Shown piece by piece: positions 11,701 through 22,672 of a stretch of DNA of 64,000 nucleotides; the first letter of the stretch is position 1, and each line of letters begins with the position of its first letter. The translations under genes were made by a program, and so were the position numbers. The notes beneath the pieces were generated by a model that saw only the letters and a program-made list of their open reading frames with translations, searched no databases and was not told the origin of the DNA. The DNA lies in assembly GCA_022495005.1 (NCBI GenBank), contig JAGYXB010000797.1, positions 1,488,001 to 1,552,000 of the forward strand. The letters are read 5' to 3'. The DNA comes from Rhyacophila brunnea (lineage: Eukaryota; Arthropoda; Insecta; Trichoptera; Rhyacophilidae).

Positions 11701-14700
11701 ATTGTAAACCTTTTTTGAAATTTTTTATTGGTTTTCGTTCACGTGTCGTGCAAATTCATCGTTCGCCACCTCTGGTTTGGTGTAAAAAGTACAATAAACT
11801 AAAAATACAGGTGGAATTACCAGTGGGTCACATACATACTAACGAAGAACACTTCATAATATAAATTGATTGAAAGATCATTAGAAGAATAAAATACCAA
11901 CAGTTCAACTACGAGGTATCTGCAAACGTCACCATCTGTGCCATATAATTATTATCTATTTTTAAGACCGTTCAACCTCTGTGGGTTGTATATGTTGAGA
12001 GATAGCTGTCTAATAGAATAATATAGCAATACCTATAATTAAATAGTGTAATTAATAATATAAGAATAAAGAAGTATCTACATGTTGACATCTAGCCGTC
12101 GCTGCGCGACGCTGCTAGATACCCCCTCTTACGCCGCACAGGTGCGGCGTGATACTAATTAGTTCTCTTTCGTTAATTGTAACGCGCGCATATAAAATGT
12201 AATCTGTTATAATAATTCTGTATATTAATATTCATGCAGTTGAATATAAATAAAGTTAATCGTATGTTAAAACTAAGTTGCTTATTTACGATCCTCAAAA
12301 CAATCCACTATTCCCAACAGTATTATAGTACTGAGATAAAATCCATGTCTAAATAAAACACGGTTCTTGTCGGTTTACAGGAAGCCAGAGGCAAAAAAAA
12401 ATTAAAAATAGCCGATATACTGGATTATTAATTGTTTGTGCATATTATTTTTTGTTCCAAATGTATCATCATATTGTTTTAATATTTTTTTTAAACCATG
12501 TCTGATCCTAATAAGATCATATTATGGGCCTCCACAGATCTCTATTTTCATAGTCGATTTTAGCAAAATTCATCAAGAATGAAAATCTAACCTAATTTAA
12601 CCTATCAAATAATCCAGTATATCGGTTATTTTCAAAATGTGTTTGCTGCTGGCTTCCTGTAAAGTGTAAACCGACAAGAACCGTATTTTATTTAGACGTG
12701 AATTTTATGTTAGTACTCTACAATCCAAAGAGGTCGGACGGTCTTTAATATACGAATATTTATATTTCCGATATAACATTTCACGGTAAAGTGTGATACG
12801 GCGAACTGCATACGTACAAATTTTCTGGCACGATTAATGTCATGATAAAATGTATCTTCTTTTTCAGACAAATTTTAGATTGTCAGACCCAATCTCACAG
12901 TTATTGGAGAACAGCAATTTTAACAGGAGTCTGCCTCTAACGGTCTTCCATTATGGATTTAAAACCACTTGGTGCCTACCGATCATCAAGGACGTAACCG
13001 CCGCTCTACTCCAGCGCAATGATGTCAACGTGTTTGTATTTAACACCTCAGAATATTTAAACGGCCCTTACAATAGGGTAGTTTATTATAGTAAATTTAT
13101 TGGTCAACTAGAGGGTGCCTGGCTTGCCGACTATACTCGCATAGGTAAAGTAAAAGTAAAAAAGCCTTTTTATTTCTTACAAACAAAAGTAAATGACAGT
13201 TGATTGACTAAATCTAATGAATATATATATAACTCTTGATTATATCTATTATGTATATATATCTAACTATGATTGTATTATCTACTTATTTTCTAGTTTA
13301 TATATTATTAATTGTTATTATTTTTTTTTATATTTTCGTATAATACAAATATATATATTAAGATTTTTATTTTGTATATAATACTATTAGATAATGTTTA
13401 TAAATTAAACAGTGATATGTAATTAGTTTGGTTTGTAAGAACCCCTCTTCGGGTGAAGGATTTGGATTTGGAAGGGTTTGGATATTTGTAGCCAATTTGG
13501 GCCCGCTGTCTTTATGATATCGTCTTGTCATCTCGCATGGGGTCTTCCTCTATAGCGTTTCCCTTTTGGGCCGTTCCATGAAGTAATTATTTTTGTCCAT
13601 CTCCCATCTTGTAGTCGCGCTACATGACCCGCCCATTTCCATTTAAGTCTTTGAGCATGGATTAGAGCGTCTGTAGCTTTTGAAATATTTCTTATTTTTC
13701 TGCGTCTTTTTTTTTGTCTTTTGTTGATATTTGGCATACTGCGTTCCATACCGCGTTGGCAGCTGGTGATTTTGCTTTTTACTATGCTAGAGTATCTCCA
13801 GGTCTGACAGGCATAGGTTAAGCATGGTAGGAGACATGAATTCATCACTCTAGTTTTTATCTTTGCTGTCATTTCGCCTTTAAATATTTCCTTTAAGCTC
13901 CAGTATTTATTCACAAGAACTTTGTATTCTTCTTTCTAATTCAAACTCATTGTTTTTCCTGTCAAAACAAGTTTGATTTCCCAGGTAGGTGTAATTTTCT
14001 GTGTCGGTAAGTACATCGTTGTCAACTGATATTCTTGTTTCTGTGCTGTTTGTCATTAGCATTGTTTTTGATGGGTTCATTTCTAAACCGACTTGTTTGC
14101 TGACTTCGTTCAGTGAATGGATCATGAGTTGTAGTTGTGTGCCTGTTTCTTACTCGCATAGGTAAAATATTCTAAATATTGATAAAATTCAATTTAAAAA
14201 AAAAAAGAATCAACTAACAATAATACAATTTTAAGTGTTTACCAAGAAAAATATAAATAAGGACTAGAATTTCCGCGCGGCTTAAGCGGCGGACTATAGT
14301 GTCGTGGGTCCCAGGTTTGAATCCTGGGTCTGGCAAGTATACACATTGTTTTTCAATTTTGCGTATGAATCAGAATATGGATCTAATAGGTTGAGCGAGT
14401 GGCTGACATCCATTTCTCGTAAAAACAAAATCTGTTAATACAAAAATCCTCCACTATGTGGAGGCCCATATGATCTTATTAGGATCGGACATGGTTTAAA
14501 AGTTTAAAAATAAAAGGATTATAACAATAATAGGATGATACATTTAGAACAAAAAAATTACACAAACATAAAAAGAACCCACATCTAGAGAACTAACTAA
14601 TAAGACAACGTACACTTCAACTCACCCTCATAAAGTGGAATATGTCGATAGCATCATCCAGTGGCAAGGGTAGAGGCAGGTTGTTAAAATCTGACACAAA

Positions 14701-17700
14701 TTTAGTGCACACTAAACGTTTGTTTTCATTGAACTAAGACTAGGTACGAATTTCAAAAATAATGTTGGTTAGTTTTTCAAATTCAATTAAGCCTTGCGTA
14801 ACCAAGCCATAATAGATACATTTTGTCTATCTATACACTATCTAAATTTATGCCATTAAGTCATACATAATTTTAGATATTCTATGGATAATTTTTTTAT
14901 CTATTATGGTTTGGATTAGATAGGAATAACATGAATTTAAAAACTAACCATCTGCAATATGTATTATTAATTAAATAAAAACAATTAAGTATGACTGACA
15001 AAGTTTAGTGTGCACTATTCATGTCGGATCTTAACAGCCTACCTCCACCCCTAGCCACTGGCATCACAGATGGCAAGTTTGTTCTTCACTTTAAGAAAAT
15101 AAATTTCCCGATTTCATTGACGATTACACAATGGCCAAGCGGTTACCGCGTCGGTTTATGATTTCTTAGGTCCCAGGTTCGAATTCCTGGTCTGAAAAAA
15201 TAACATGTTATTTTTCCATTTGTACCCAGAGTATGAATCTAATAGATTGAGCAAGTGGTTAACATCCATTTCTCGTATTAAAAAAAAAAACAAAAAATTG
15301 TTAATACTAACTCCACTCTGTAAAATCCAACAAGGTTTAAAAAAAAAAAACTAACCATCGTAATAATACGGTTACATGTAAATTGTAGGTACAACATTTC
15401 ACCGTTGCACAGTTCACCGTGAGCTTTCTTATCGGAAAGAGATGACCGTATACTATACGGTCTCTAATTTTATTAGATTCAATATGAAAATTAATTCAAT
15501 TTTCATAGCTGATTTTGCCAAAAATTCATGAATTCAAGAATAAAAACCTAATCTAATAAATAATCCAGTATATCGGCTATTTGTTGCTGCTGGCTTCCTG
15601 TAAAGTGAAAACCAATAAGGACCGTGTTTTATTTAGACATGGAAGTTATATCATTACTATACGACCCAAAGAGGTTGGACGACATTTAATATACGGCCAT
15701 ATATTTCCTATGCAACATTTCACGGTGAAGTAAGATACGGCGAACTGCACACGTATAAGTTTCCAGCTATTCTATGTTCTGTGTACCTGTGTTCATCTGC
15801 GAGTTATAGCGACGTGTCGCATCAACATGTGGTTATCGAATTCGTATGGTCATCATAATTATTATTATGATCGTTAGTGTCCTTTTGTGTGGTCCTCGCT
15901 CTTCTAACTTTAAAATATCGCATGTGAATAATATTAACAGTGGATGCCGTCATTTTCCTGATTTCTTAGTTTCCGTACAAAATTTGTGTTTTTAATAACT
16001 TTTTTATTCAATTTTTATTGTGATTTTCTGTAGCTGGAGTTAACAAAAATATTCACTTGGTCGGTCACAGTCTTGGAGCCCATATATCAGGACATGCAGG
16101 AAAGAAATTCACAGCTATTCTTCCGGGGGAAAAAATTACAAGAATCACAGGCTTGGATCCAGCAGGTCCTTTCTTCGAAGGAGTAGCGACAACCGCTAAA
16201 CTATGGAAAACCGATGCCAGCTTTGTGGACATCATCCATACTTATGCCGGACACCTTGGAATCTCCGAACCGTTGGGTAAATTTTATTATTTTCTTTCAT
16301 TTTGCGAGAAATTTTACCGATGTCAACAAGTGACGAACCATTGGTATAGGCCAGGGGTCGGCAAACCGCGGCTCGCGAGCCACATGCGGCTCTTTGGATA
16401 TTGGCGTGCGGCTCTTTCACAATTTTTATTTTTTGTCATTGATTTGTACACTTATTATATTATATATAATGATATTATCGCGAAACTAATTTTTCCTACG
16501 TGATGGTAGATGCAAAAAGGTACGATTGTTGTTTTAAATCCGCCCATTGCAAAAGTCGACAAATTAAATTTTTCTCCATTTGATATTCCAACAATAAAAA
16601 CATATATTTACGTTAGTTTTATTTGGGAAATCTTCTTCGCTTGATAAATAAACAATTATAAAATGTAATTAATTCATTAAATTAAACCATATTTATAAAA
16701 ATATACGTATGGCTCTCGAAAGTTTTTTAACCGTTGTGCCATTAATATTTGGCTCCTTTGGTCCAAAAGTTTGCTGACCCCTGGTATAGGCTCGTCGTGG
16801 CAATGTATATTATATTACAATTATTTTTATATTAGGTTTCATGGAAATATGAAGAGGGCTTGGTAGTAATCAATAGGGCTTATAGTAATCAATAGAAAAG
16901 TGGCTTATCTTCTCAAGGAAAATAATTTTTAATTACCTATTTACGTGTTTATAATAATACTAACATGAATAAAAACACGTATAAAGTAAATGCAATTAAT
17001 ACATTGGTCAATGTCACCAAAAGAAAAAGGCTATATTATTGATTCATTTCTAAATGAAAATCAGAGGTGCTCAACCAGTAAAGTGAATTTATATGTTATT
17101 CAAAAAATGTGTAGATATGATATATAAAATCGTCACTGTACAGGCCAAGTAACGTAACCCTCACTTTTTACCAAAGTGACATTTTAATGGTAATGGACTT
17201 ATTGCATACTCTTACACAAACTGGCCAAGTATCATAATTCCAAAAAAATATTTCGGTACTGTTCGGTTATCAGGAAAACAGCGGAAAACACATTTTTAAA
17301 ATAGATGATAAACTGGATTATTTATTAGGTTAACCTAACCAAACCTAACCTAACCTAAACTAACCCAAACTAACAAATAATCCGGTATATCGGGTATTTT
17401 CAAAATGTGTTTTCCGCCGTATTCCTGATAACCGAACAGTACCAATATTTCATATCAAAATAGTTCAAAACTAATTTTCAAGCCATTATTTGTAACTTGA
17501 CAAAAAATATTTCAGCAAAATGTAACCCTCTCTAAACGTAAGCCACAGGGTACGTACAGAGTAAGCCACTAAATTTGTATTAAAATAATATATATAAAAT
17601 AATAAATAAATTCAATGCCCACAGTTTTTTTCACTTCCTGAACAATTTGATATTTGAGGGTTACGCTATTTGGCCTGTACAGTGACAATGTTATACAGTA

Positions 17701-20700
17701 ACGTCCCTAGACAAAATGCCGCCCCTAGGCAGCGCCAAAATGCTACCCCATTTTTCATATAGTATTTTTATCACCCTTTCATGACTAAGAAAGATCTAAG
17801 AAATATGTTCTAATATCTGTAATGATATGTTGAGTTTGAGATCGCAAAGGTTTAGGCATTGTTAAATTGATAATCGATGATGGCGTGACGCTTTGATACG
17901 TGGACCCGAAGTGGTAGGTGGGACGCTCTGTAAGAGGAGGGTGCATCTTTAATTTCGACAACCAACGCAACTTCCGTGCGTACTGGTTAATAACTGTAAT
18001 TATTCGCAAATTCTCACGTGTCGTTTCTGGTCACCAAGGACGTCGAAAGGCAACGGAAGTAAACTAGACATCGTGAACCCGACAAAACCAGGGAGCTGAA
18101 TTTTTAAAAAATAATAATAGCTATTTATATATATTCCAAATGATTCACCTCGATTTGCCGCCCTTCAAGTAACTGCCGCCCCCAAGCGGCGCTCAATCTG
18201 CCTACCCCCACGGGACGTCACTGATATTATATGACCTGTAAATTCTACACAGATTCATTTCTTCTCAGACTGTCCCCACGGAACGTCACTGGGTATTAGT
18301 AATGATTTCCATGGATCGCGGATGGATCGATGACTTAAGGGGGGACATGCTCAGCGTAGGTCAAAATGGAGCTTTTATTGCATTTTAAAAGCATGATACT
18401 GAAAATTCTTTAAACTACGCCGGCTACGGCCGTATATTGTAGCTTAACCACTGGGGAATGCCAAAAGAATTTGCGTATTTCAAAAAAACACTACCTTATT
18501 CTTAGGTCAATAATTATTATAGAGCAATCATTATTCGTAGGATGTTAATCACACTTGAATGGCCAAAAATATAGCTTATAATTAATATCTTTAGAATTAT
18601 CTTCAAATGTCTTAATCTTGCCCATTTTTTGAATAACAAAATGCCTAATTCTTGTCAAATTTGGGATCACAGAGATTATCAATATAATTTTTATCGTAAA
18701 TATTTCACTAAAATAATGTCAACATAAATTATACCAATGGTTTTATAAATGCGTTTAAAAATTAATAAATGTAAAAAATCTTAACACCACTGCACTTGTA
18801 TGTACTGAAATATGACTATATTCTAAAACATTAGAGCGAGAGGTTTAAAAGAATACTATTTTATGTAATAAAAACACTGTATGCAGTCATCAAATGTTTA
18901 AAATAAATATTAAGGATAATATGGCTTCAAAATTATATAAATAGATTATCTACAATGTTTAAGGAATGTCCAGGATCATGCTTTGAAAATACAATAAAAG
19001 CTCCATTTTGACCAACGCTGAGCACGTCCGCCCTTAACAGACCTCTCAACCAGATAGTGACAGATGTAATTAAGAATCCCACTTAGTTCAATTTTTCGAG
19101 AAGACATGTTTCTGAGTGTTCCTAAATTATGTATCTATGTTCGATTAATAATATTGTGTATTAAAATAATAAAACATTACATACACAGTCAATTCGGGTA
19201 ACATTGGACAACTTTTGGGTGTTTTTAGTGATTGATTGGTTTTTGGAAATAGTCAGCTACATCTATTTAGATTATTAGGTGTTCTTATAAGTTCGTTAAA
19301 TTAATTTTGATATCAAAATCTTCCAAAATATAGAAAAACATAACTAAAATGCTGTTTTTATGGGTGGTCCAATGTTAAATGAATACTTTTTTAAGTGTAT
19401 CTCACAGGACCAACTAAGAAAGTACTATTAAACATGTTTGAATATAGGTAAGCATTTTTTTCTTACACCATCTTCATGTTATAGACTTATATAGAGAACG
19501 AATCAATTATTGTAGATTATTGAACATACATAATTTTGAAAACCGCTTTCTGAGAGAATATATTATTATAACCAATAGAAAAAATCTTTTTTGAAAAAAA
19601 GTAAGCCAACCCGACGGTTTCTATTGGTTTATATTGGTTATAATATATTCTCTCAGAAAGTGTTTTTCAAAATTATATATGTTCTATAAAATTATAATAA
19701 AAGAAATAGTTAATTATAAATTATTGGCAAGTGCAAGTAGTTACATCTAAAAAATATTGGAGAAATTCCACGACGTCGGTTAGTAATCGAAATAATAGTA
19801 AATAGTTACCTACTTTGATTTAAGAAACAAAAATCGATTGCCAAAGTAGCTTGATTTGGAAGAGCACTGATGAGTAGGTATTAAAATTTACCAAAAGTTA
19901 AAATTTGTCGCAATTAGTATGTCTCGTAGCATAGTGGTAATGCACGGATCAGGGCGTAAGCCTGGGAGAAACGGGGTTCGATTCCCCGTCGGGTTGGCTT
20001 AAAGGTTTTTTCTATTGGTTATAATATATTCTCTCAGAAAGTGTTTTTCAAAATTATACATGTTCAATAATCAGAATGATATATTCTTAAATCTTGTGAA
20101 TTATTCGTTGAATAAAAGAAATAGTTAGTTAAATGAATAATTGGGTAACTTTGGACTTTAGTATTTTCGATGACCAAATTCCATGATTTTTAGCTGAATA
20201 CGCCATCTGGGTAACATTGTAATGTATTTTTTTAAGTAAAAACTCTGATCTTAAAGAAAAAATCAAAGTATCACAACTTAGTATCTATTACCCATACACA
20301 TTGTCTCGTTTAGGCGAAGGTACGTATAACAAGAATGATAATGAATTGAAAATGACCTTTCGAATACAGAATACCGCTCTTACTACAATAACGGTTGTTT
20401 TAAAATAGTTTGACAGGTTAGTGTAGTTTGTTATAAAATCCATAGAAAGAAAGTAGATTGTGTGTGCGTTTTTTATCAATTGTACTAATGTCTCGTAATG
20501 CCGGCCACAAGAAAAAAAAATGCAGTTGCTTAGGTTTTGTCCAATATTACATTGAATTCCAATTGAATTTTTTCAATTTCAATTTATTTATTTTTTTAAG
20601 ATATTGTGGACATTACAAATTATAAGTTTAAGACGTTCACAACATGACATTTAGAAACAAAAATATATGAATACGTGTATTAATTAAGGCTCTAAGTACC

Positions 20701-21702
20701 AAAAACAAAAAAACTGACATTTTTATAGAAAAGTGTTCTACATACTAACGCCAATAATTTCAGCTATGGTCTAAGTGCCTCAAGCAAGTCAAAAAAATAC
20801 AGCAAAATATTTAAACCTGTTGACGTTGTAAGTCCGTTGGCCTGTTTTATTTATAATGGTGTAAATAGCACTACAGTGGTCAACTTCATTCAATATAAAA
20901 TGGCTGACGATGGTGTGTTGACACTTGCGACTTCCTAATACCTAAAATTATAGAAGCTGCCGTGATTGCTTCACACTGTAAAACCACATTTTTCAAAAGG
21001 TCTGCTTCATGAAATTTTACTGCAATGACTCGGTATTTTGTATCTACAGGCAATACTACTTTTTGGTACTTAGAGCCTTAATTAATACACGTATTCATAT
21101 AAAGATAACAGTATTACATATAAAAAGAGATAGATGAGTAGATAAATTAGATAGGTACAAGGAAGTACACCGGATGAGTTAAACAGGCCCTATTTTAAGA
21201 ATTTATAAAACAACGTCCACCTAAACTCATTATCACGTAGGTGGAATATATCAACACCCGAAACAATAACTTTGAACATAGTTATCGCCTTCCCAATTGG
21301 CATTACCAGTGGCAGGTTGGTTCTGCACCTTGGGAGAGTAAACAACTGCTACAACCAATGTTGCATCGGATTCCAATGTTACCCCAAATGACTGTTGTAA
21401 CAGTTGACGCCATTTTTAATTCTTTTCCAGGACACGCTGATTTCTATCCGAACGGAGGAGAAATTCAGGTCAACGCATCAGTTTTTCCTGAAAATCATAG
21501 ACGATCATGGAAATACTTCGTCGAGAGTATATACTATCCTTATAATTTCCCAGCACTTTCCTGCGCAGATCTGGACGACTTAAAAAATTGCATCTCCCCA
21601 ACTCCCAAAGTCTTCATGGGAAATGACGTAATACCTACGGCTACTGGTATATATTACCTAAAAACAGCTGGTTCTCCGCCTTATGGACTGGGAAATACCT
21701 AG
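8719..21702 (+). CDS. secreted lipase/phospholipase A1-like protein 1 (5 exons)
   Basis: Exons 8719-8797, 10416-10528, 12868-13144, 16034-16276 and 21431-21702 join to an open frame of 327 codons. The protein is a member of the pancreatic-lipase family (serine esterase, alpha/beta hydrolase), probably secreted and acting on phospholipids or glycerolipids. Residues 1-24 are a signal peptide with an Ile-rich core. The oxyanion segment reads FHYGF where paralogues have FHHGF. The nucleophile is Ser169 in GHSLG, the acid Asp198 in GLDPAGP, the base His260 in ENHRRSWKYF. The lid between GG247 and His260 is very short and lacks the usual Cys pair. No C-terminal PLAT domain is present, as is normal in insects. 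The start is supported by identical exon-1 phase and the AAGGTCTTCAAC context in all paralogues. A LINE sits on the exon 3 donor. Substrate is inferred. Confidence 0.85.
8940..10400. other. lipase 1 intron 1, mostly unassigned
   Basis: No second gene is visible. A short palindrome, ACATGTCACGTGACATGT, lies near 8917-8936. Otherwise I recognise nothing in this AT-rich stretch. Confidence 0.4.
10640..10745. repeat. hAT MITE end fragment (ACCGGTAT type)
   Basis: The tract TAGGGACTGCAATACCGG followed by TATTTTAAAACCGGTAT matches the termini of the hAT element at 39536-41026. Only part of the element is present. Confidence 0.45.
10900..11345 (-). repeat. dispersed repeat, copy 2 (inverted)
   Basis: Inverted partner of 5475-5965. 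Conserved words include GTTTGTCCGGCGGTTGTTT, CACGATGCCAATGCATTC and CGTGCGTTACTATGGAAATC. It lies in lipase 1 intron 2 and is non-coding. Confidence 0.55.
12083..12319 (+). mobile_element. solo-LTR candidate
   Basis: A 237-bp unit with TGTTG...CAACA ends, a GC-rich stem (GCCGCACAGGTGCGGC), a TATA-like TATAAAAT at 12191 and an AATAAAG polyadenylation-type signal at about 12249. This layout fits U3-R-U5 of a short LTR, for example Copia-type. I could not find a matching 5-bp target duplication, so it may be half of a truncated element. Confidence 0.4.
12348..12850 (+). repeat. palindromic MITE family with ACCGTGTTTTATTTAGAC ends
   Basis: Two inverted arms (GTCTAAATAAAACACGG near 12350, and its complement near 12690) enclose a reversed SINE A scrap at 12498-12545 and a degenerate CCTAA tract. 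The downstream part, GGTCGGACGGTCTTTAATA to ACTGCATACGTACAA, recurs at 15650-15760 and 25870-25970. It ends just upstream of lipase 1 exon 3. Confidence 0.5.
13150..14150 (-). mobile_element. LINE fragment inserted at lipase 1 exon 3 donor
   Basis: A 1001-bp insertion flanked by a perfect 16-bp duplication, TACTCGCATAGGTAAA (13134-13149 and 14151-14166), which carries the last 11 coding bases of exon 3 and its donor. On the minus strand 13528-14125 encodes the C-terminal part of a LINE reverse transcriptase: thumb region with YLGNQTCFD, then LKWKWAGHVARLQDGRWT and a GRP motif. It has a frameshift near 13910 and a TGG-to-TGA change after GRPHAR. It is 5'-truncated at 14150. The 3' end, about 380 bp, is AT-rich. 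An RTE-like clade is likely. Confidence 0.8.
14270..14498 (+). repeat. tRNA-derived SINE A
   Basis: The head contains pol III promoter-like boxes, GGCTTAAGCGGCGGACTA (A-box region) and GGTTTGAATCC (B box). A tRNA-unrelated body (CATCCATTTCTCGTAAAAAC) follows, and the tail ends GGATCGGACATGGT. Further copies lie at 15125-15331, 27790-27972, 29440-29672 and 48270-48476, with reversed pieces at 23509-23710 and 47380-47425. It is not a functional tRNA: the acceptor stem does not pair. Confidence 0.7.
14659..15060 (+). mobile_element. hAT foldback MITE (CAGTGGC family)
   Basis: The element runs from CAGTGGCAAGGGTAGAGG to its complement ending GCCACTG. The flanking 8-mers are GCATCATC and GCATCACA, a slightly decayed hAT duplication. 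The interior is a long inverted repeat around ATAGATA/TATCTAT tracts. No protein is encoded. Confidence 0.7.
15125..15331 (+). repeat. tRNA-derived SINE A
   Basis: Head GGCCAAGCGGTTACCGCGTC, B box GGTTCGAATTCC, then the SINE A body CATCCATTTCTCGTA and an A-rich stretch. The tail is eroded. Confidence 0.6.
15365..15780 (+). repeat. MITE family with CCGTATACTATACGG core
   Basis: This copy parallels 25570-25990. Both hold a GACCGTATACTATACGGTC palindrome, a CCTAA-like tract before AAATAATCCAGTATAT, ACCGTGTTTTATTTAGAC and a GGCGAACTGCACACGTA end. A reversed partial copy is at 29997-30265. Function is unknown and no ORF is present. Confidence 0.5.
16352..16783 (+). mobile_element. hAT MITE (CAGGGGTCGGCAAAC)
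   Basis: A 432-bp element with ends CAGGGGTCGGCAAACCGCGG and the complementary TTTGCTGACCCCTG. It is flanked by a perfect 8-bp duplication, GTATAGGC (16344-16351 and 16784-16791). It lies in lipase 1 intron 4, 75 bp after the exon 4 donor. A transposase frame is absent. Confidence 0.9.
17134..17686 (+). mobile_element. inverted-repeat element enclosing another
   Basis: Outer ends TCACTGTACAGGCCAAGTAA...ACCCTCA and the complement GAGGGTTACGC...GGCCTGTACAGTGA face each other over about 550 bp. A smaller element (17255-17443) is nested inside. The target duplication is unclear because the ends are themselves partly palindromic. Confidence 0.55.
17255..17443 (+). mobile_element. 189-bp hairpin MITE with CCTAA loop
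   Basis: Ends GGTACTGTTCGGTTATCAGG and the complement CCTGATAACCGAACAGTACC. Perfect 8-bp flanking duplication AATATTTC (17247-17254 and 17444-17451). Arms are about 75 nt. The loop holds about eight irregular CCTAA/CCAAA pentamers, the insect telomere motif in complement. Confidence 0.8.
17696..18223 (+). mobile_element. hAT element (CAGTRACGTCCC)
   Basis: Ends CAGTAACGTCCC and GGGACGTCACTG with flanks ATGTTATA and ATATTATA, a 7/8 match of hAT type. Interior G/C-rich words (CGGAAGTAAACTAGACATCG) recur at 10775-10850 and 56680-56720, showing an older dispersed family. Confidence 0.7.
18339..19033 (+). mobile_element. TTAA-type foldback MITE, copy 2
   Basis: Perfect TTAA flanks at 18335-18338 and 19034-19037. 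Ends GGGGGGACATGCTCAGCGTA and the complement of GGGCGGACGTGCTCAGCG. The left arm is shortened relative to 34569-35959. TTAA targeting is typical of piggyBac-type elements (family knowledge); assignment is inference. Confidence 0.75.
19510..20125. repeat. SINE B cluster, head-to-head copies
   Basis: The full unit at 19918-20125 has a tRNA-like head (TAGCATAGTGGTAATGCACG; B box GGTTCGATTCC), then TTTTTCTATTGGTTATAATA and a tail ending TCGTTGAATAAAAG. Reversed and direct body fragments at 19510-19740 face each other and form a hairpin around 19600. Other copies: 24562-24745, 56148-56300 (plus), 27085-27238 and 7725-7880 (minus). Confidence 0.65.
20667..21103. repeat. inverted-repeat element upstream of lipase 1 exon 5
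   Basis: The outer arms TGAATACGTGTATTAATTAA...GGCTCTAAGTACCAAAAA and their complement at 21062-21103 are about 38 nt long and nearly perfect, about 430 bp apart. It is a MITE-like unit; no frame and no assigned target duplication. Confidence 0.6.
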
Positions 21703-22080
21703 GCTACAGAAATAAGTTCATCAAGTTTGTCTTTATTTAATAACAATAATCTATTAGAAGAACATGTAAGTCTGCTGAAGAGCACACCTCCACTCTTCGC
21801 TACTGCTTCAACGTATATTATTTTTCTCACTCGCGCTTATGATTAGGTTTTGTTTAGGCCTTGGATAACACACTTAAACCAAATAAACGCTCATATTTGG
21901 TGATCTAATGTATTTTAAGTTCTATTTAATTTTCTAAAGCTGTGTTCAGCAACCGCATCTGCAATTTGTATTTTTAGTTCAATAAAAACAAATAAAATAA
22001 TATGACTGACAAAGTTGAGTATGCACTACTTATGGCTTGACTGAAACCAATTAACTAAAGGTTATCAACTATCCTAACTA
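21703..22080. other. lipase 1 3' flank
   Basis: The 3' UTR should lie here. A candidate AATAAA-type signal is near 21882 (CCAAATAAACG). A scrap of the THAP repeat end (TCTCACTCGCGCTTATGATT) is at 21825-21845, and the right part of a CAGTGGCG-family MITE (ATGACTGACAAAGTTGAGTA) at about 21965-22040. Confidence 0.4.
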
Positions 22081-22088
22081 CCAACTAC

Positions 22089-22664
22089 CAGTAGCGAAGG
22101 GTTGGGGTAGGCTATTAAGATCCGCCATAATTAGTGCGCATTAAAATTTGTTAGTCATAAGCATTTGTTTTTATTGAACTAAGAACTAAAGATGGCATTG
22201 GTTAGTTTTTGAAAATCATTTAACTGCCTAACCAAACCATAATAGTTTTGGTATATTTTTGGTGATACGACAAAATTGTGCATACTTTTTCATTTATATT
22301 TATTTGTTTTTGTTGGATTAAGACACATTATTACACACATTGTTGGTTCATGTTTTTAAATTCATTAATCCCTACCTAAACCAAACTATAATAGATAAAA
22401 AATATATATCTATAAAATATTCAAAGTTATGTATGATTTAATTGCATAGTTTTAGATATTTTATAGATAGACGAGTATTTTTTGACTATTAATTATTATC
22501 TATTATGGCTTGGTTTCGCAGGGTTTAATTGAATTTTAAAAACTTACCAACACCATCTCTAAATTGTAGTCTTATTTCAATGAAAACAAATATGTATGAT
22601 TGACAAAGTTTGGTGTGCACTATTTATAGCGGATCTTAACAGCCTACCTTCACCCTCGCCACTG
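22089..22664 (+). mobile_element. hAT foldback MITE (CAGTGGCG family)
   Basis: Starts CAGTAGCGAAGGGTTGGGG, ends with complementary CACCCTCGCCACTG. Flanks CCAACTAC and CCAATTAT match 6/8. The interior is a long palindrome around ATAGATAGACGAGTATTTTT. No coding capacity. Confidence 0.7.
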
Positions 22665-22672
22665 CCAATTAT

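Noticed and set aside
19918..19995. tRNA-like sequence with A and B boxes
   Set aside because: The acceptor ends do not pair and the sequence continues into a repeated body found elsewhere, so it is a SINE head, not a tRNA gene.
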